A stretch of 46,249 nt of DNA. It comes from Clostridia bacterium (GTDB taxonomy: Bacteria > Bacillota > Clostridia > Christensenellales > CAG-138). The number at the start of each line of letters is the position of its first letter. The first letter of the stretch is position 1. Positions 8,190 to 15,679 of the stretch are shown here, one piece after another. The translations under genes and the position numbers were made by a program. Where the stretch lies: positions 1-46,249 of the forward strand of contig QKAN01000194.1 of the NCBI GenBank assembly GCA_003246365.1, given 5' to 3'. The notes beneath the pieces are model-generated. The model searched no databases, had not been told where the DNA came from, and saw only the letters and a program-made list of their open reading frames with translations.

Positions 8190-9238
8190 TCCCGCACCTC
8201 CGTCCAGTCGAGCACGACTTTTCCACTTTGTCCGCTGTTCATAACGGCGAACGCTTCTTCAAACTCGGTGTAATGATAACGGTGCGTCAAGATCGGCGAG
8301 AGATCCAGTCCCGCCTCCACCATCGCCATCATCTTATACCAGGTTTCATACATCTTCCGCCCGTAGATTCCCTGCAACGTCAACCCCTTGAAAATCACGT
8401 CGTTCCAGTCGATCACCGTGCCCGGCCCGGCGATGCCAAGCAGCGCAACTTTTCCGCCGTTTCGCATGAGTTTGAGCATTTGGTTAAGGGCCGTGCCGTT
8501 GCCGCTCATTTCGCAGCCCACGTCGAACCCCTCTACGATATGCAGTTCTTTCATCGCGTCCTCGACAGTTTGATTTTTCAGGTTGACCGTCGCGGATGCG
8601 CCCATCTGTTTGGCGATGTTGAGGCGGTAATCGTTTATGTCGGTCACAACGATTCGCCGCGCGCCGTTCTGGCGGCAGATGCCGACCGCCATCATGCCGA
8701 TCGGCCCCGCGCCGGTAATCAGCACGTCTTCTCCTGTCACGTCGAACATGGTCGCCGTATGGCAGGCGTTACCGTAAGCGTCGTAAAACGAAACAATCTC
8801 CTCCGGTGTGGTGGTCGGCACGGCGATCACATTTGTTTCGGGAATGCATAGATACTCCGCAAACGCGCCGTCGCGGTTGACGCCAACGCCCTTGGTAAAT
8901 TTGCACCAGTGCCCGTTTCCCGCGCGGCAGTTGCGGCAGTGTCCGCAGACGATGTGTCCTTCGCCGGTCACGATCTGGCCGACGTGATAGTCGTCCACGC
9001 CGGGGCCGAGCGCAGCGATTTCGCCGACGTATTCGTGCCCTACCGTCATCGGCGGCACGATGGTTTTCTGGCTCCAGGCGTCCCAGTTGTAAATGTGTAC
9101 GTCCGTACCGCAGATCGCGGTTTTATGAATTTTGATCAGCACTTCCCCGATTTGCGGAACGGGGGTTTTTACCTGTTTGAGCGTCAGGCCTTTGTCGGCC
9201 GTCTCTTTGACAAGCGCGCGCATATATGCCGGAATCAT
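8186..9238 (-). CDS. tdh: L-threonine 3-dehydrogenase, zinc-dependent MDR family
   Basis: Tdh oxidises L-threonine to 2-amino-3-ketobutyrate with NAD+. The 350-residue protein has the catalytic zinc ligand Cys43 in [18 protein letters not shown] at 67-69, and four structural-zinc cysteines (98, 101, 104, 112). The dinucleotide-binding motif is GAGPIGMMA. The [10 protein letters not shown] signature separates Tdh from other medium-chain dehydrogenases. The start is set at 9238 because GGAGGG (9252-9247) is eight bases from that ATG and only two from the ATG at 9244. It heads the tdh-kbl operon, so its product feeds Kbl directly. Confidence 0.95.
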   Translation of the reverse strand: MIPAYMRALVKETADKGLTLKQVKTPVPQIGEVLIKIHKTAICGTDVHIYNWDAWSQKTIVPPMTVGHEYVGEIAALGPGVDDYHVGQIVTGEGHIVCGHCRNCRAGNGHWCKFTKGVGVNRDGAFAEYLCIPETNVIAVPTTTPEEIVSFYDAYGNACHTATMFDVTGEDVLITGAGPIGMMAVGICRQNGARRIVVTDINDYRLNIAKQMGASATVNLKNQTVEDAMKELHIVEGFDVGCEMSGNGTALNQMLKLMRNGGKVALLGIAGPGTVIDWNDVIFKGLTLQGIYGRKMYETWYKMMAMVEAGLDLSPILTHRYHYTEFEEAFAVMNSGQSGKVVLDWTEVRE

Positions 9239-9292
9239 GGACATATCCCTCCAGAATTGCAGCAGATTTTTTGATCGATTGATACCAATAAA

Positions 9293-9321
9293 ACTGTAAC
9301 TTCTTTACAGGCAAAATTCAA
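9293..9321 (-). promoter_or_regulatory. Candidate promoter for tdh-kbl
   Basis: On the minus strand TTGAAT (9321-9316) and TACAGT (9298-9293) are separated by 17 bases, each matching four of six consensus positions. It lies between the terminator of the upstream operon and tdh. Confidence 0.4.
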
Positions 9322-9356
9322 TGCGTCTGAAACAATATAAAATCCTGAGTCGAGTG

Positions 9357-9388
9357 AAAACCGCCTGCCGGTTTGTTCCGGCAGGCGG
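9357..9388 (-). terminator. Terminator of the gcv operon
   Basis: An 11-bp perfect stem (CCGCCTGCCGG and its complement, 9361-9388) with a six-base loop is followed on the minus strand by a short T-run (9360-9357). It separates gcvT::glyA from tdh-kbl. Confidence 0.8.
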
Positions 9389-9399
9389 CGGTTCGTTTT

Positions 9400-12051
9400 T
9401 TACATGCCGCTCTTGGCAGCGAGGGTCTCCAGCGCGGCGGATGCCGCGTCGTCTTCGAAACAGTACATCAGTTTTGTAAAGCCCGCGCGCAGTTTGCTTA
9501 CGTCCTGCGCAATTGGTTTGCCGCGCAGCACACAGTCCGCGATGAGTTCCGCCAGCCGTTCGAATTCATACGGCCCGAACCCGAAGCGCGTCATCTCGGA
9601 CACGCCGAGGCGCAGGGCGCCGCTTGCGGTAAAGCCCTCTTCCTCCGGCGTTGCCTGATAGTTGACGATCACGTTGTTTTCTTCCAACCGTTCGGCAACC
9701 TCCGGCCCCGTTCCGTAACCGGTTTTTACGATGACCTGATGCGTTTCAGTGTAGTCGATTGCCGGATCGCCGGCAACATCCAACCCCGCCGCTTTCAGGC
9801 TCTTTGCAAACGACTTCGCGTTGGCGATCACGTTCTTCTGATACGCGTCGCCAAATTCGTTCATCTCATAGGCCGCCATCAGTAACCCAAGCACCGTTCC
9901 GAGGTGGTGGTTTGACACCGCGCCCGGAAACGCGCGCGACTGGATGGTTTTCCAGAGGTCGTACTTGAGCTCTTCTTCCTTGTAGTTGACCGCGATCACG
10001 CCACGCTGCGGGCCGAAGAACGTTTTGTGGGTCGATCCGGTGACGATCTCTGCGCCTTCCTCAAACGGTTTTTGGAAATGCGGGCCAACGAGGCCGAGCA
10101 CATGCGCCATGTCGTACATGATCGTCGTTTCAATTTTCTGTTCGTCCACAAACGCGCGAATTTCGCGAATCGGCTCTTTGTGCAGCACCATCGACTTGCC
10201 GAAGATGATGAACTCCGGACGATACCGCTCAATCACTTTTTTCGTCTCTTCCACATCGATCTTAAAGAGATTATCCCGCAGCACAGGGAAATTGACCACG
10301 GCGGATTTCTCAGTTGCCGGATCGACGGCAACATAGTCGTGCAGCGCGCCCATGGGCTGCGCGCTGAGGTGCCCGCCCTTGATGATGTGGTTGTTGAGAA
10401 TATAGCCAAGCCGTTGCGGCGTATGCTTGCGGTCAAGCCGGTTTTTATAGTCCATCAACGCGGAGAACACGGTTGTGTTGCTCATCTGTCCGCTGATAAC
10501 GCGCGCCTCGACTTCCGTGCAGTTGAAATATTTGCGCAGTTCCGCAACCAGCGCACGCTCCACCTCGTCGATAAATTTCGTGCCCTGATAATAGAACACC
10601 TCATTGTCGTAAAACGACGCCGTGCGCTTATGCTCCGCGTAGCGGAAGCTCGGGTCGCTGCCGCTGAGCAGGCGAACCGCGCGGGACGCGGTCATTTCGC
10701 TCGGAATCAGGTTGACGCACTTTTCCTGCCGCCAGGCGTGGTTCTCCGCCGCTTTGTGCAGCAGGTTCAGCGCGCTGAGCGGAAGATTGCCGGACGGCGC
10801 CTGTTTCGGTTCCTCCGGCGCGTCTACGACGATCGGCCGCGCATACGGCGGCGCGTCGCCGCGCATATGCCAAGCGGGTACAACAGCGGAAATTCGACTG
10901 CCGCGGATGTCTACCTCAACTACGTCGTCGATCAGCACATCGGAATCCAGCAGCGCAAGGCCAATGGAGCGCATCGCCTTCTGGTCGGTAAACGTCTCCA
11001 GCAGGCTGCCCTGGTTTTCAACCATATAGCGCGGAATCATCGTTCCGCTGGTCACATAGCCAATTTCTTTTCCATCTTTGTAAACGGAAAATCCCGCGCG
11101 GAGTACGCCGCGTCCGGTCAGTGTAATCGGTCTGACCCTGCGCGGCAACACGCTCAAATCGGAAAAATCGCGTTTGAGGATGCGGCTGCTCGCGACAAAC
11201 TGCGCTTCCAGCGGTTTTCGTCCGATCATGTCTTTCTTTTCTTCCGCAAAACTTACGGCAAAACGCGCCAGCGAAATGGCGAAAATCGGGATTTCTTTTC
11301 CGTCTTTGTCGGTTCCGAGTTCGTGTCCATAGAGCGGTAACCCCGCCTCAAGGCGCAGGGTGTCGCGCGCGCCAAGGCCGATTGGTTTCGCGCCGCGGGC
11401 AACCAGTTCGTCCCAGAGGAACAGGCCGTCCTCGCGCAACGCGAAGATTTCGTAGCCGACGGGTTCGCCGGTGTATCCGGTCTTGGCGAGGTGAATCGTT
11501 CTGCCGCAGACGGAGATCGTACCCAGCGCGTTTTTCACCGGTTCGGTCAGGAATGCGCCGCCGGCAAGGTCGCTCAAAATCTCCTTCGATTTCGGCCCCT
11601 GCAGAGAAAGCAGGGCGACCGCTTCCGATTTGTCGGTAATCTCTGCGTCAAACGCCTTGATCTGCTCGTTCAGATGCGCCCAGTCCTTTTCCGCGTTGGC
11701 CGCGTTGACCACGAGGATATACGCGTCTTCCACAAACCGATAGAGATACGCGTCGTCAATCGCGCCGCCGTTCTCATTCGGAATAATCGCATACTGCGCC
11801 TGATCTACTTCCAGCGCGGAAACGTTGCTGGTCAGCACATGCTGCAAAAAAGCCTTCGCGTCCTTGCCCGTAATGCGAAAACGCCCCATGTGGCTCACGT
11901 CGAACATTCCGCAGCCGCTTCTGGTGGCGAGGTGTTCGGTTACGATGCCTTCGGGATACTGAATCGGCATTTCCCAGCCGCCGAAATCCACCATGGTCGC
12001 GCCCGCCGCCACATGGCGATCATAGAATAACGTCCGTTTCAACTCGCTCAT
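9400..12051 (-). CDS. Fusion of glycine cleavage T-protein (GcvT) and serine hydroxymethyltransferase (GlyA-like)
   Basis: One 883-residue chain carries two folate enzymes. Residues 1 to about 395 are a GcvT aminomethyltransferase: the start (GGWEMPIQY), DVSHMGRF and NGGAIDD, with the expected catalytic Asp at 99/100, are all present. A Pro-rich linker follows (about 398-422). Residues about 425-883 are an SHMT-family PLP domain, with Lys676 in GSTHKTFFGP as the PLP lysine, Asp647 and His650 in YDMAHVLGL, and Arg814 in LRLGVSEMTRFGF. The SHMT half is divergent; the RYAE segment continues differently from ordinary GlyA. GcvT releases ammonia and makes methylene-THF; SHMT joins it with glycine to give serine. 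The gene overlaps gcvPB by four bases and has GGAGGCGG upstream. No internal start is evident. Substrate channelling is inferred. Confidence 0.93.
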   Translation of the reverse strand: MSELKRTLFYDRHVAAGATMVDFGGWEMPIQYPEGIVTEHLATRSGCGMFDVSHMGRFRITGKDAKAFLQHVLTSNVSALEVDQAQYAIIPNENGGAIDDAYLYRFVEDAYILVVNAANAEKDWAHLNEQIKAFDAEITDKSEAVALLSLQGPKSKEILSDLAGGAFLTEPVKNALGTISVCGRTIHLAKTGYTGEPVGYEIFALREDGLFLWDELVARGAKPIGLGARDTLRLEAGLPLYGHELGTDKDGKEIPIFAISLARFAVSFAEEKKDMIGRKPLEAQFVASSRILKRDFSDLSVLPRRVRPITLTGRGVLRAGFSVYKDGKEIGYVTSGTMIPRYMVENQGSLLETFTDQKAMRSIGLALLDSDVLIDDVVEVDIRGSRISAVVPAWHMRGDAPPYARPIVVDAPEEPKQAPSGNLPLSALNLLHKAAENHAWRQEKCVNLIPSEMTASRAVRLLSGSDPSFRYAEHKRTASFYDNEVFYYQGTKFIDEVERALVAELRKYFNCTEVEARVISGQMSNTTVFSALMDYKNRLDRKHTPQRLGYILNNHIIKGGHLSAQPMGALHDYVAVDPATEKSAVVNFPVLRDNLFKIDVEETKKVIERYRPEFIIFGKSMVLHKEPIREIRAFVDEQKIETTIMYDMAHVLGLVGPHFQKPFEEGAEIVTGSTHKTFFGPQRGVIAVNYKEEELKYDLWKTIQSRAFPGAVSNHHLGTVLGLLMAAYEMNEFGDAYQKNVIANAKSFAKSLKAAGLDVAGDPAIDYTETHQVIVKTGYGTGPEVAERLEENNVIVNYQATPEEEGFTASGALRLGVSEMTRFGFGPYEFERLAELIADCVLRGKPIAQDVSKLRAGFTKLMYCFEDDAASAALETLAAKSGM

Positions 12052-13496
12052 TTTGCCGCCTCCGTAAAGTCATATCGAAGAATGGGGTTTCGCGCGGCAC
12101 CGACCTCGTCCGGCCGCCCGATGGGGGTCGTAACGGGCGACGCATGCAGCGTCTCCGGCTCCGTTTTCGCCCGCGCTAGAATGGTCTTTACCGCGTCCGC
12201 CGCCGCGTCCAGCGTCTCCTTGCCCTCCGTCTCCGTGGGCTCGAACATGAGCGCTTCGTGCACGATCAGCGGGAAATACATCGTCGGCGGATGCATGCCG
12301 TAGTCGATAAAGGTTTTTGCAACGTCCATTGCGGAAACGCCGGTTTCCTTTTTCAGGGTTTCGAGCGAAACCACGAACTCGTGCATGCAGAATCCCTCGT
12401 TTGCAACGGGCAGTTCCTTCTCCAGCAACGCGCGCAGATAGTTTGCGTTGAGCACCGCGTTTTCGCTGGCCTGCTTGAGGCCGTCGCCGCCGAGCATCGT
12501 GATATACGTCAGCGCGCGGAGCACGACGAGGAAGTTGCCGTAAAACGACTTCATTCGACCGACACTGTTCTCAAAATCTTCAAACGCAAATCCGCCGTCC
12601 GGTGTACGGACAGGCAGCCGATTCGGCAGATACGGCGCAAGGCACTCCTTGCAGCCGACCGCGCCCGCGCCCGGGCCGCCGCCGCCATGCGGGGTGGAAA
12701 ACGTTTTGTGCAGGTTGAGATGCACCGCGTCGAATCCCATGTCGCCGGGGCGCGCATAGCCCATGATGGCGTTCATGTTCGCGCCGTCATAGTAGCAAAG
12801 GCCACCAGCATCGTGCACAATCTTTGTAATTTCCAATATGTTTTTATCAAAGATGCCCAGCGTGTTCGGGTTTGTCAGCATCAGTCCGGCGGTATCGGGG
12901 CCGACCGCAGCGCGGAGCGCGGTCAGGTCTACCGTGCCATCCGGCGCGGATGGAATGTTGACCACCGTAAAGCCCGCCATGCTTGCGGTTGCCGGGTTGG
13001 TTCCGTGCGCGGAGTCCGGCACGATAATCTTCTTTCTGGCGCAGTCGTTGCGCTCCTCGTGATAGCGCTTGATGAGCAGCAGGCCCAAGAATTCGCCATG
13101 CGCGCCCGCCGCGGGTTGGAAGGTCATATCGTCCATACCGACGAGCGTGCAAAGTAGCTCTTTCGCGCGGACGAGCACCTCGATTGCGCCCTGTGCCGTT
13201 TCAACAGGTTGAAGCGGATGGATGCCGGAAAATCCTTCCAGCGAAGCCACCTGCTCGTTGACGGCGGGGTTGTATTTCATGGTGCAGGAGCCGAGCGGAT
13301 AGAATCCGTCGTTCACGCCATACACCTGCGTCTCCAGTTCGGAATAGTGGCGGCTCACGTCCGTTTCGCTGAGTTCCGGTAAACGTAACGGCGTTTTCCG
13401 CAGCAGCGCGTCTTCGATCTTTGCGCCCGGTACCGTAGCTTGCGGAATACGTACGCCCCTTCTGCCGGGAATGCTCCGTTCAAACGAAAGCTTCAT
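12048..13496 (-). CDS. gcvPB: Glycine dehydrogenase (decarboxylating) subunit 2
   Basis: This is the C-terminal half of the split P-protein. With GcvPA it decarboxylates glycine and passes the aminomethyl group to lipoyl-GcvH. The 482-residue protein contains the PLP lysine, Lys264 in HLNLHKTFSTPHGGGG. It begins with the typical segment FERSIPGRRGVRIP and contains GSCTMKYNP near residue 70. The start at 13496 overlaps the gcvPA stop (ATGA) and has GGCGGTGA upstream; an open extension further upstream lies inside gcvPA in another frame and is not real. The split, two-gene form is the rule in Firmicutes. Confidence 0.96.
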   Translation of the reverse strand: MKLSFERSIPGRRGVRIPQATVPGAKIEDALLRKTPLRLPELSETDVSRHYSELETQVYGVNDGFYPLGSCTMKYNPAVNEQVASLEGFSGIHPLQPVETAQGAIEVLVRAKELLCTLVGMDDMTFQPAAGAHGEFLGLLLIKRYHEERNDCARKKIIVPDSAHGTNPATASMAGFTVVNIPSAPDGTVDLTALRAAVGPDTAGLMLTNPNTLGIFDKNILEITKIVHDAGGLCYYDGANMNAIMGYARPGDMGFDAVHLNLHKTFSTPHGGGGPGAGAVGCKECLAPYLPNRLPVRTPDGGFAFEDFENSVGRMKSFYGNFLVVLRALTYITMLGGDGLKQASENAVLNANYLRALLEKELPVANEGFCMHEFVVSLETLKKETGVSAMDVAKTFIDYGMHPPTMYFPLIVHEALMFEPTETEGKETLDAAADAVKTILARAKTEPETLHASPVTTPIGRPDEVGAARNPILRYDFTEAAK

Positions 13497-14821
13497 GCGA
13501 TCACCGCCTTTACCGTATCGATCAGCGCATCCATCTGCGCCTTGGTGTTGCGCTCCGTTGCGCACCAGAGGATGCCGCCGTCTACCGGCAACCCGCCAAG
13601 TATGTTTTTCTCCTGCAAAGCTTTTAGCAACTGCTCTGCCGGAACGGGACACTTGGTAACAAATTCATGGAAAAACGGCGCTTCGGGATACGCCGGTTCA
13701 AATCCCTCCATCTTGCCGAGTTCAGCGGCAAGATAGTGCGCGTTGTCATAGCAGGCGCGGGCAACCTCGCCCATTCCCTGCGGACCCATTGCGGAGCAAT
13801 ACGCCGCGGCGGTCAACGCGCAGAGCGCCTGATTGGAGCAGATGTTGCTGCTCGCCTTTTCGCGGCGGATGTGTTGTTCGCGCGCCTGCAGGGTGAGCAC
13901 AAAGCATCTTCTGCCCTGTGCGTCCGCCGTTTGCCCGACGATGCGCCCCGGCAGTTTGCGGATCATGTCTTTTTTGCACGCCATAAACCCGAGATACGGC
14001 CCGCCGAAACTCAACGGAATGCCGAGCGGCTGCCCGTCGCCAATTGCAACATCCGCGCCGCACTCGCCCGGGGAACGCAAGAGCGCCATCGCCACGGGAT
14101 TCATGCTGACCACGAGTTTTGCGCCCGCCGCATGAACGAGTTCCGCAATCGCGGGGATATCTTCGATTACGCCAAAATAGTTCGGCGATTGCAAAATCAA
14201 GCTCGCTACGCCTTCGTTCAGCGCGGCTTTCAGCGCATCCTGATCCAGCCTTCCGTCTTTGTTGGGCACGACGGCATACGATGCGTCCGCGCCAAAAGAA
14301 TAGGTCTTTACGGTTTCAATCGATTCGGGATGCAGCCCCGCGGCAAGCAGCGTCTGCGAACGGTTCCGTTCGCGGCACATCGCGGCGGATTCCGCCGCGG
14401 CTGTTGCGCCGTCGTAAACGGATGCGTTGCCGGCGTCCATACCGGTAAGCTCGCACAGAATCGTCTGATATTCAAATATCGTCTGCAAAACGCCCTGACT
14501 GATCTCCGGCTGATAGGGCGTGTACGCGGTTACAAACGCTTCCTTCGCGGCAACGCGGCTCACCGCGGCGGGGATGTGGTGCCAATAGGCGCCCGCGCCG
14601 CGGAAGATTGCGGAAAACACGCGGTTTTTCGCCGCAAGTTCTTTCATCTGCGCAAGCGCTTCAAACTCCGAAACACCTGCGGGCATTTCATTCACCGCTT
14701 CGGCGGCTTTTTGGCGCATATCCTCCGGGATATCGCCGTATAAATCGCAGGCGGACGAGATGCAGATATGCCGCATCATCTCTTCCCGCTGGGTATACGT
14801 AGACGGCAGAAAATTGCCCAA
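13493..14821 (-). CDS. gcvPA: Glycine dehydrogenase (decarboxylating) subunit 1
   Basis: This is the N-terminal half of the split P-protein, a partner of GcvPB. The 442-residue chain starts with the family pattern FLPSTYTQREEM and contains YTPYQPEISQGVLQ and the DGATAAAESA segment typical of GcvPA. The start codon is TTG at 14821, chosen because AAAGGAGGG lies six bases upstream and the conserved N-terminus begins there; the next ATG would remove conserved residues. It follows gcvH after 87 bases containing a terminator-like hairpin. The rare start codon and the hairpin may both keep P-protein below H-protein. Confidence 0.95.
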   Translation of the reverse strand: MGNFLPSTYTQREEMMRHICISSACDLYGDIPEDMRQKAAEAVNEMPAGVSEFEALAQMKELAAKNRVFSAIFRGAGAYWHHIPAAVSRVAAKEAFVTAYTPYQPEISQGVLQTIFEYQTILCELTGMDAGNASVYDGATAAAESAAMCRERNRSQTLLAAGLHPESIETVKTYSFGADASYAVVPNKDGRLDQDALKAALNEGVASLILQSPNYFGVIEDIPAIAELVHAAGAKLVVSMNPVAMALLRSPGECGADVAIGDGQPLGIPLSFGGPYLGFMACKKDMIRKLPGRIVGQTADAQGRRCFVLTLQAREQHIRREKASSNICSNQALCALTAAAYCSAMGPQGMGEVARACYDNAHYLAAELGKMEGFEPAYPEAPFFHEFVTKCPVPAEQLLKALQEKNILGGLPVDGGILWCATERNTKAQMDALIDTVKAVIA

Positions 14822-14874
14822 GGCAATCCCTCCTTTATCAATCTATTATTTGTTCCAATCAAATTCCGCGCACA

Positions 14875-14900
14875 TAAAATAGCCTCCCTTGGGAGGCTAT
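14875..14900 (-). terminator. Intra-operon terminator-like hairpin after gcvH
   Basis: A perfect 10-bp inverted repeat (ATAGCCTCCC with GGGAGGCTAT, 14879-14900) is followed on the minus strand by TTTT (14878-14875). It lies nine bases after the gcvH stop and before gcvPA. No promoter is obvious between it and gcvPA, so it probably acts as a partial terminator. Confidence 0.6.
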
Positions 14901-14908
14901 CGTTTTTC

Positions 14909-15286
14909 TCAGCCCTGCGCGCAGAAGGCTTCGTATGCGCCCGCATCCATGAGTTCGGCGGTTGCGGTTACGTCCGTTACCTCGATGAGCCACGCGCCGT
15001 ACGGATCGGCATTGATCGTCTCCGGCGCGGCGGAAAGCTCATCGTTGACGGCGGTAACTGTACCGGAAACGGGGCTGAGCACTTCGGAAACGGCTTTCAC
15101 GCTCTCCACATCGCCCAGCGAGGTTTCCGCAGTAACGGTGTCTCCCGCCTGCGGCAGGTCGATGAACACGATATCGCCGAGCGAGTTCTGGGCAAAATCG
15201 CTCAGTCCGACGCGGAATTTTCCGCCGCCGAGGTCGAGGAGCCATTCATGAGAAGAGGTGTACTTACGATCGTCGAGCAGTGTCAT
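14909..15286 (-). CDS. gcvH: Glycine cleavage system H-protein
   Basis: GcvH is the lipoylated shuttle that carries the aminomethyl group between the P and T proteins and is reoxidised by lipoamide dehydrogenase. The 125-residue protein has the lipoyl-attachment lysine, Lys64, in the segment SLGDVESVKAVSEVLSP, plus YTSSHEWL near the start. The start at 15286 lies nine bases after AGGAGG; an ATG at 15295 directly abuts that site. It is the first gene of the operon, directly after the glycine riboswitch. No lipoate ligase or lipoamide dehydrogenase gene is in the window. Confidence 0.96.
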   Translation of the reverse strand: MTLLDDRKYTSSHEWLLDLGGGKFRVGLSDFAQNSLGDIVFIDLPQAGDTVTAETSLGDVESVKAVSEVLSPVSGTVTAVNDELSAAPETINADPYGAWLIEVTDVTATAELMDAGAYEAFCAQG

Positions 15287-15321
15287 GGGAATCATCCTCC
15301 TGAAATAATAATTTTGGAAAA

Positions 15322-15357
15322 CAAAAAACAGGACGCGCGAACAAACGTCGCGCGCCC
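15322..15357 (-). terminator. Riboswitch-controlled terminator before gcvH
   Basis: On the minus strand GGGCGCGCGA (15357-15348) pairs with TCGCGCGTCC (15340-15331) around a seven-base loop, with a T-run behind (15329-15322). It follows the second glycine aptamer immediately, so its 5' arm probably competes with the aptamer's closing stem. Confidence 0.8.
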
Positions 15358-15545
15358 CGTATCTGAACCTGAAAGATTCTTCCTTGACCAAAAGATATGC
15401 CGGTCAGGGAATTGCCTCGTCGGTGCCGTGCAAAAAATCACACAGCTTTCCGAAGCTTCGTCAAGCACCGGTCCTTTTGCCTGAGAGTTTGTTGCGCAAT
15501 CCCCTTCGGCTCCGCTTTGCGGTCTCTCCCGATGCCGTCATCCGA
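15345..15545 (-). promoter_or_regulatory. Tandem glycine riboswitch (gcvT-type aptamers)
   Basis: Two glycine aptamers lie head to tail on the minus strand. Aptamer 1 shows GGGAGAGACC (15530-15521), GCCGAAGGGG (15510-15501) and the hallmark CTCTCAGGCAAAAGGAC (15487-15471). Aptamer 2 shows GGAAAGC (15451-15445), CCGACGAGGCAA (15423-15412) and CTTTCAGGTTCAGAT (15375-15361), with GAAAG and CTTTC forming its P2 stem. The terminator follows directly. By analogy with Firmicute gcvT riboswitches, glycine binding should prevent termination and switch the operon on; that direction is inferred. Confidence 0.92.
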
Positions 15546-15566
15546 ATATATAATTTTTACGTGGTA

Positions 15567-15595
15567 AGTGTATCGTATCAATCGCCTTATGTCAA
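15567..15595 (-). promoter_or_regulatory. Promoter of the gcv operon
   Basis: On the minus strand TTGACA (15595-15590) and TACACT (15572-15567) are separated by 17 bases. The start point would fall near 15560, just before the riboswitch. Confidence 0.75.
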
Positions 15596-15640
15596 CGAAA
15601 AACGTTCTCTCACAACCGATATACAGGAAGCTTTCGTTAT

Positions 15641-15665
15641 AAAAACCCCCGGCTTTTGTCGGGGG
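15641..15665 (-). terminator. Terminator of gltS
   Basis: On the minus strand CCCCCGAC and GCCGGGGG form a stem (15665-15646) followed by TTTTT (15645-15641), 15 bases after the gltS stop. Confidence 0.85.
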
Positions 15666-15679
15666 CACGCGTTGCTTTA

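Noticed and set aside
10027-11340. 437-codon plus-strand frame opposite gcvT::glyA
   Set aside because: Composition and residue content (Arg, His, Val-rich) are those of an antisense shadow of the firm GcvT/SHMT reading frame.
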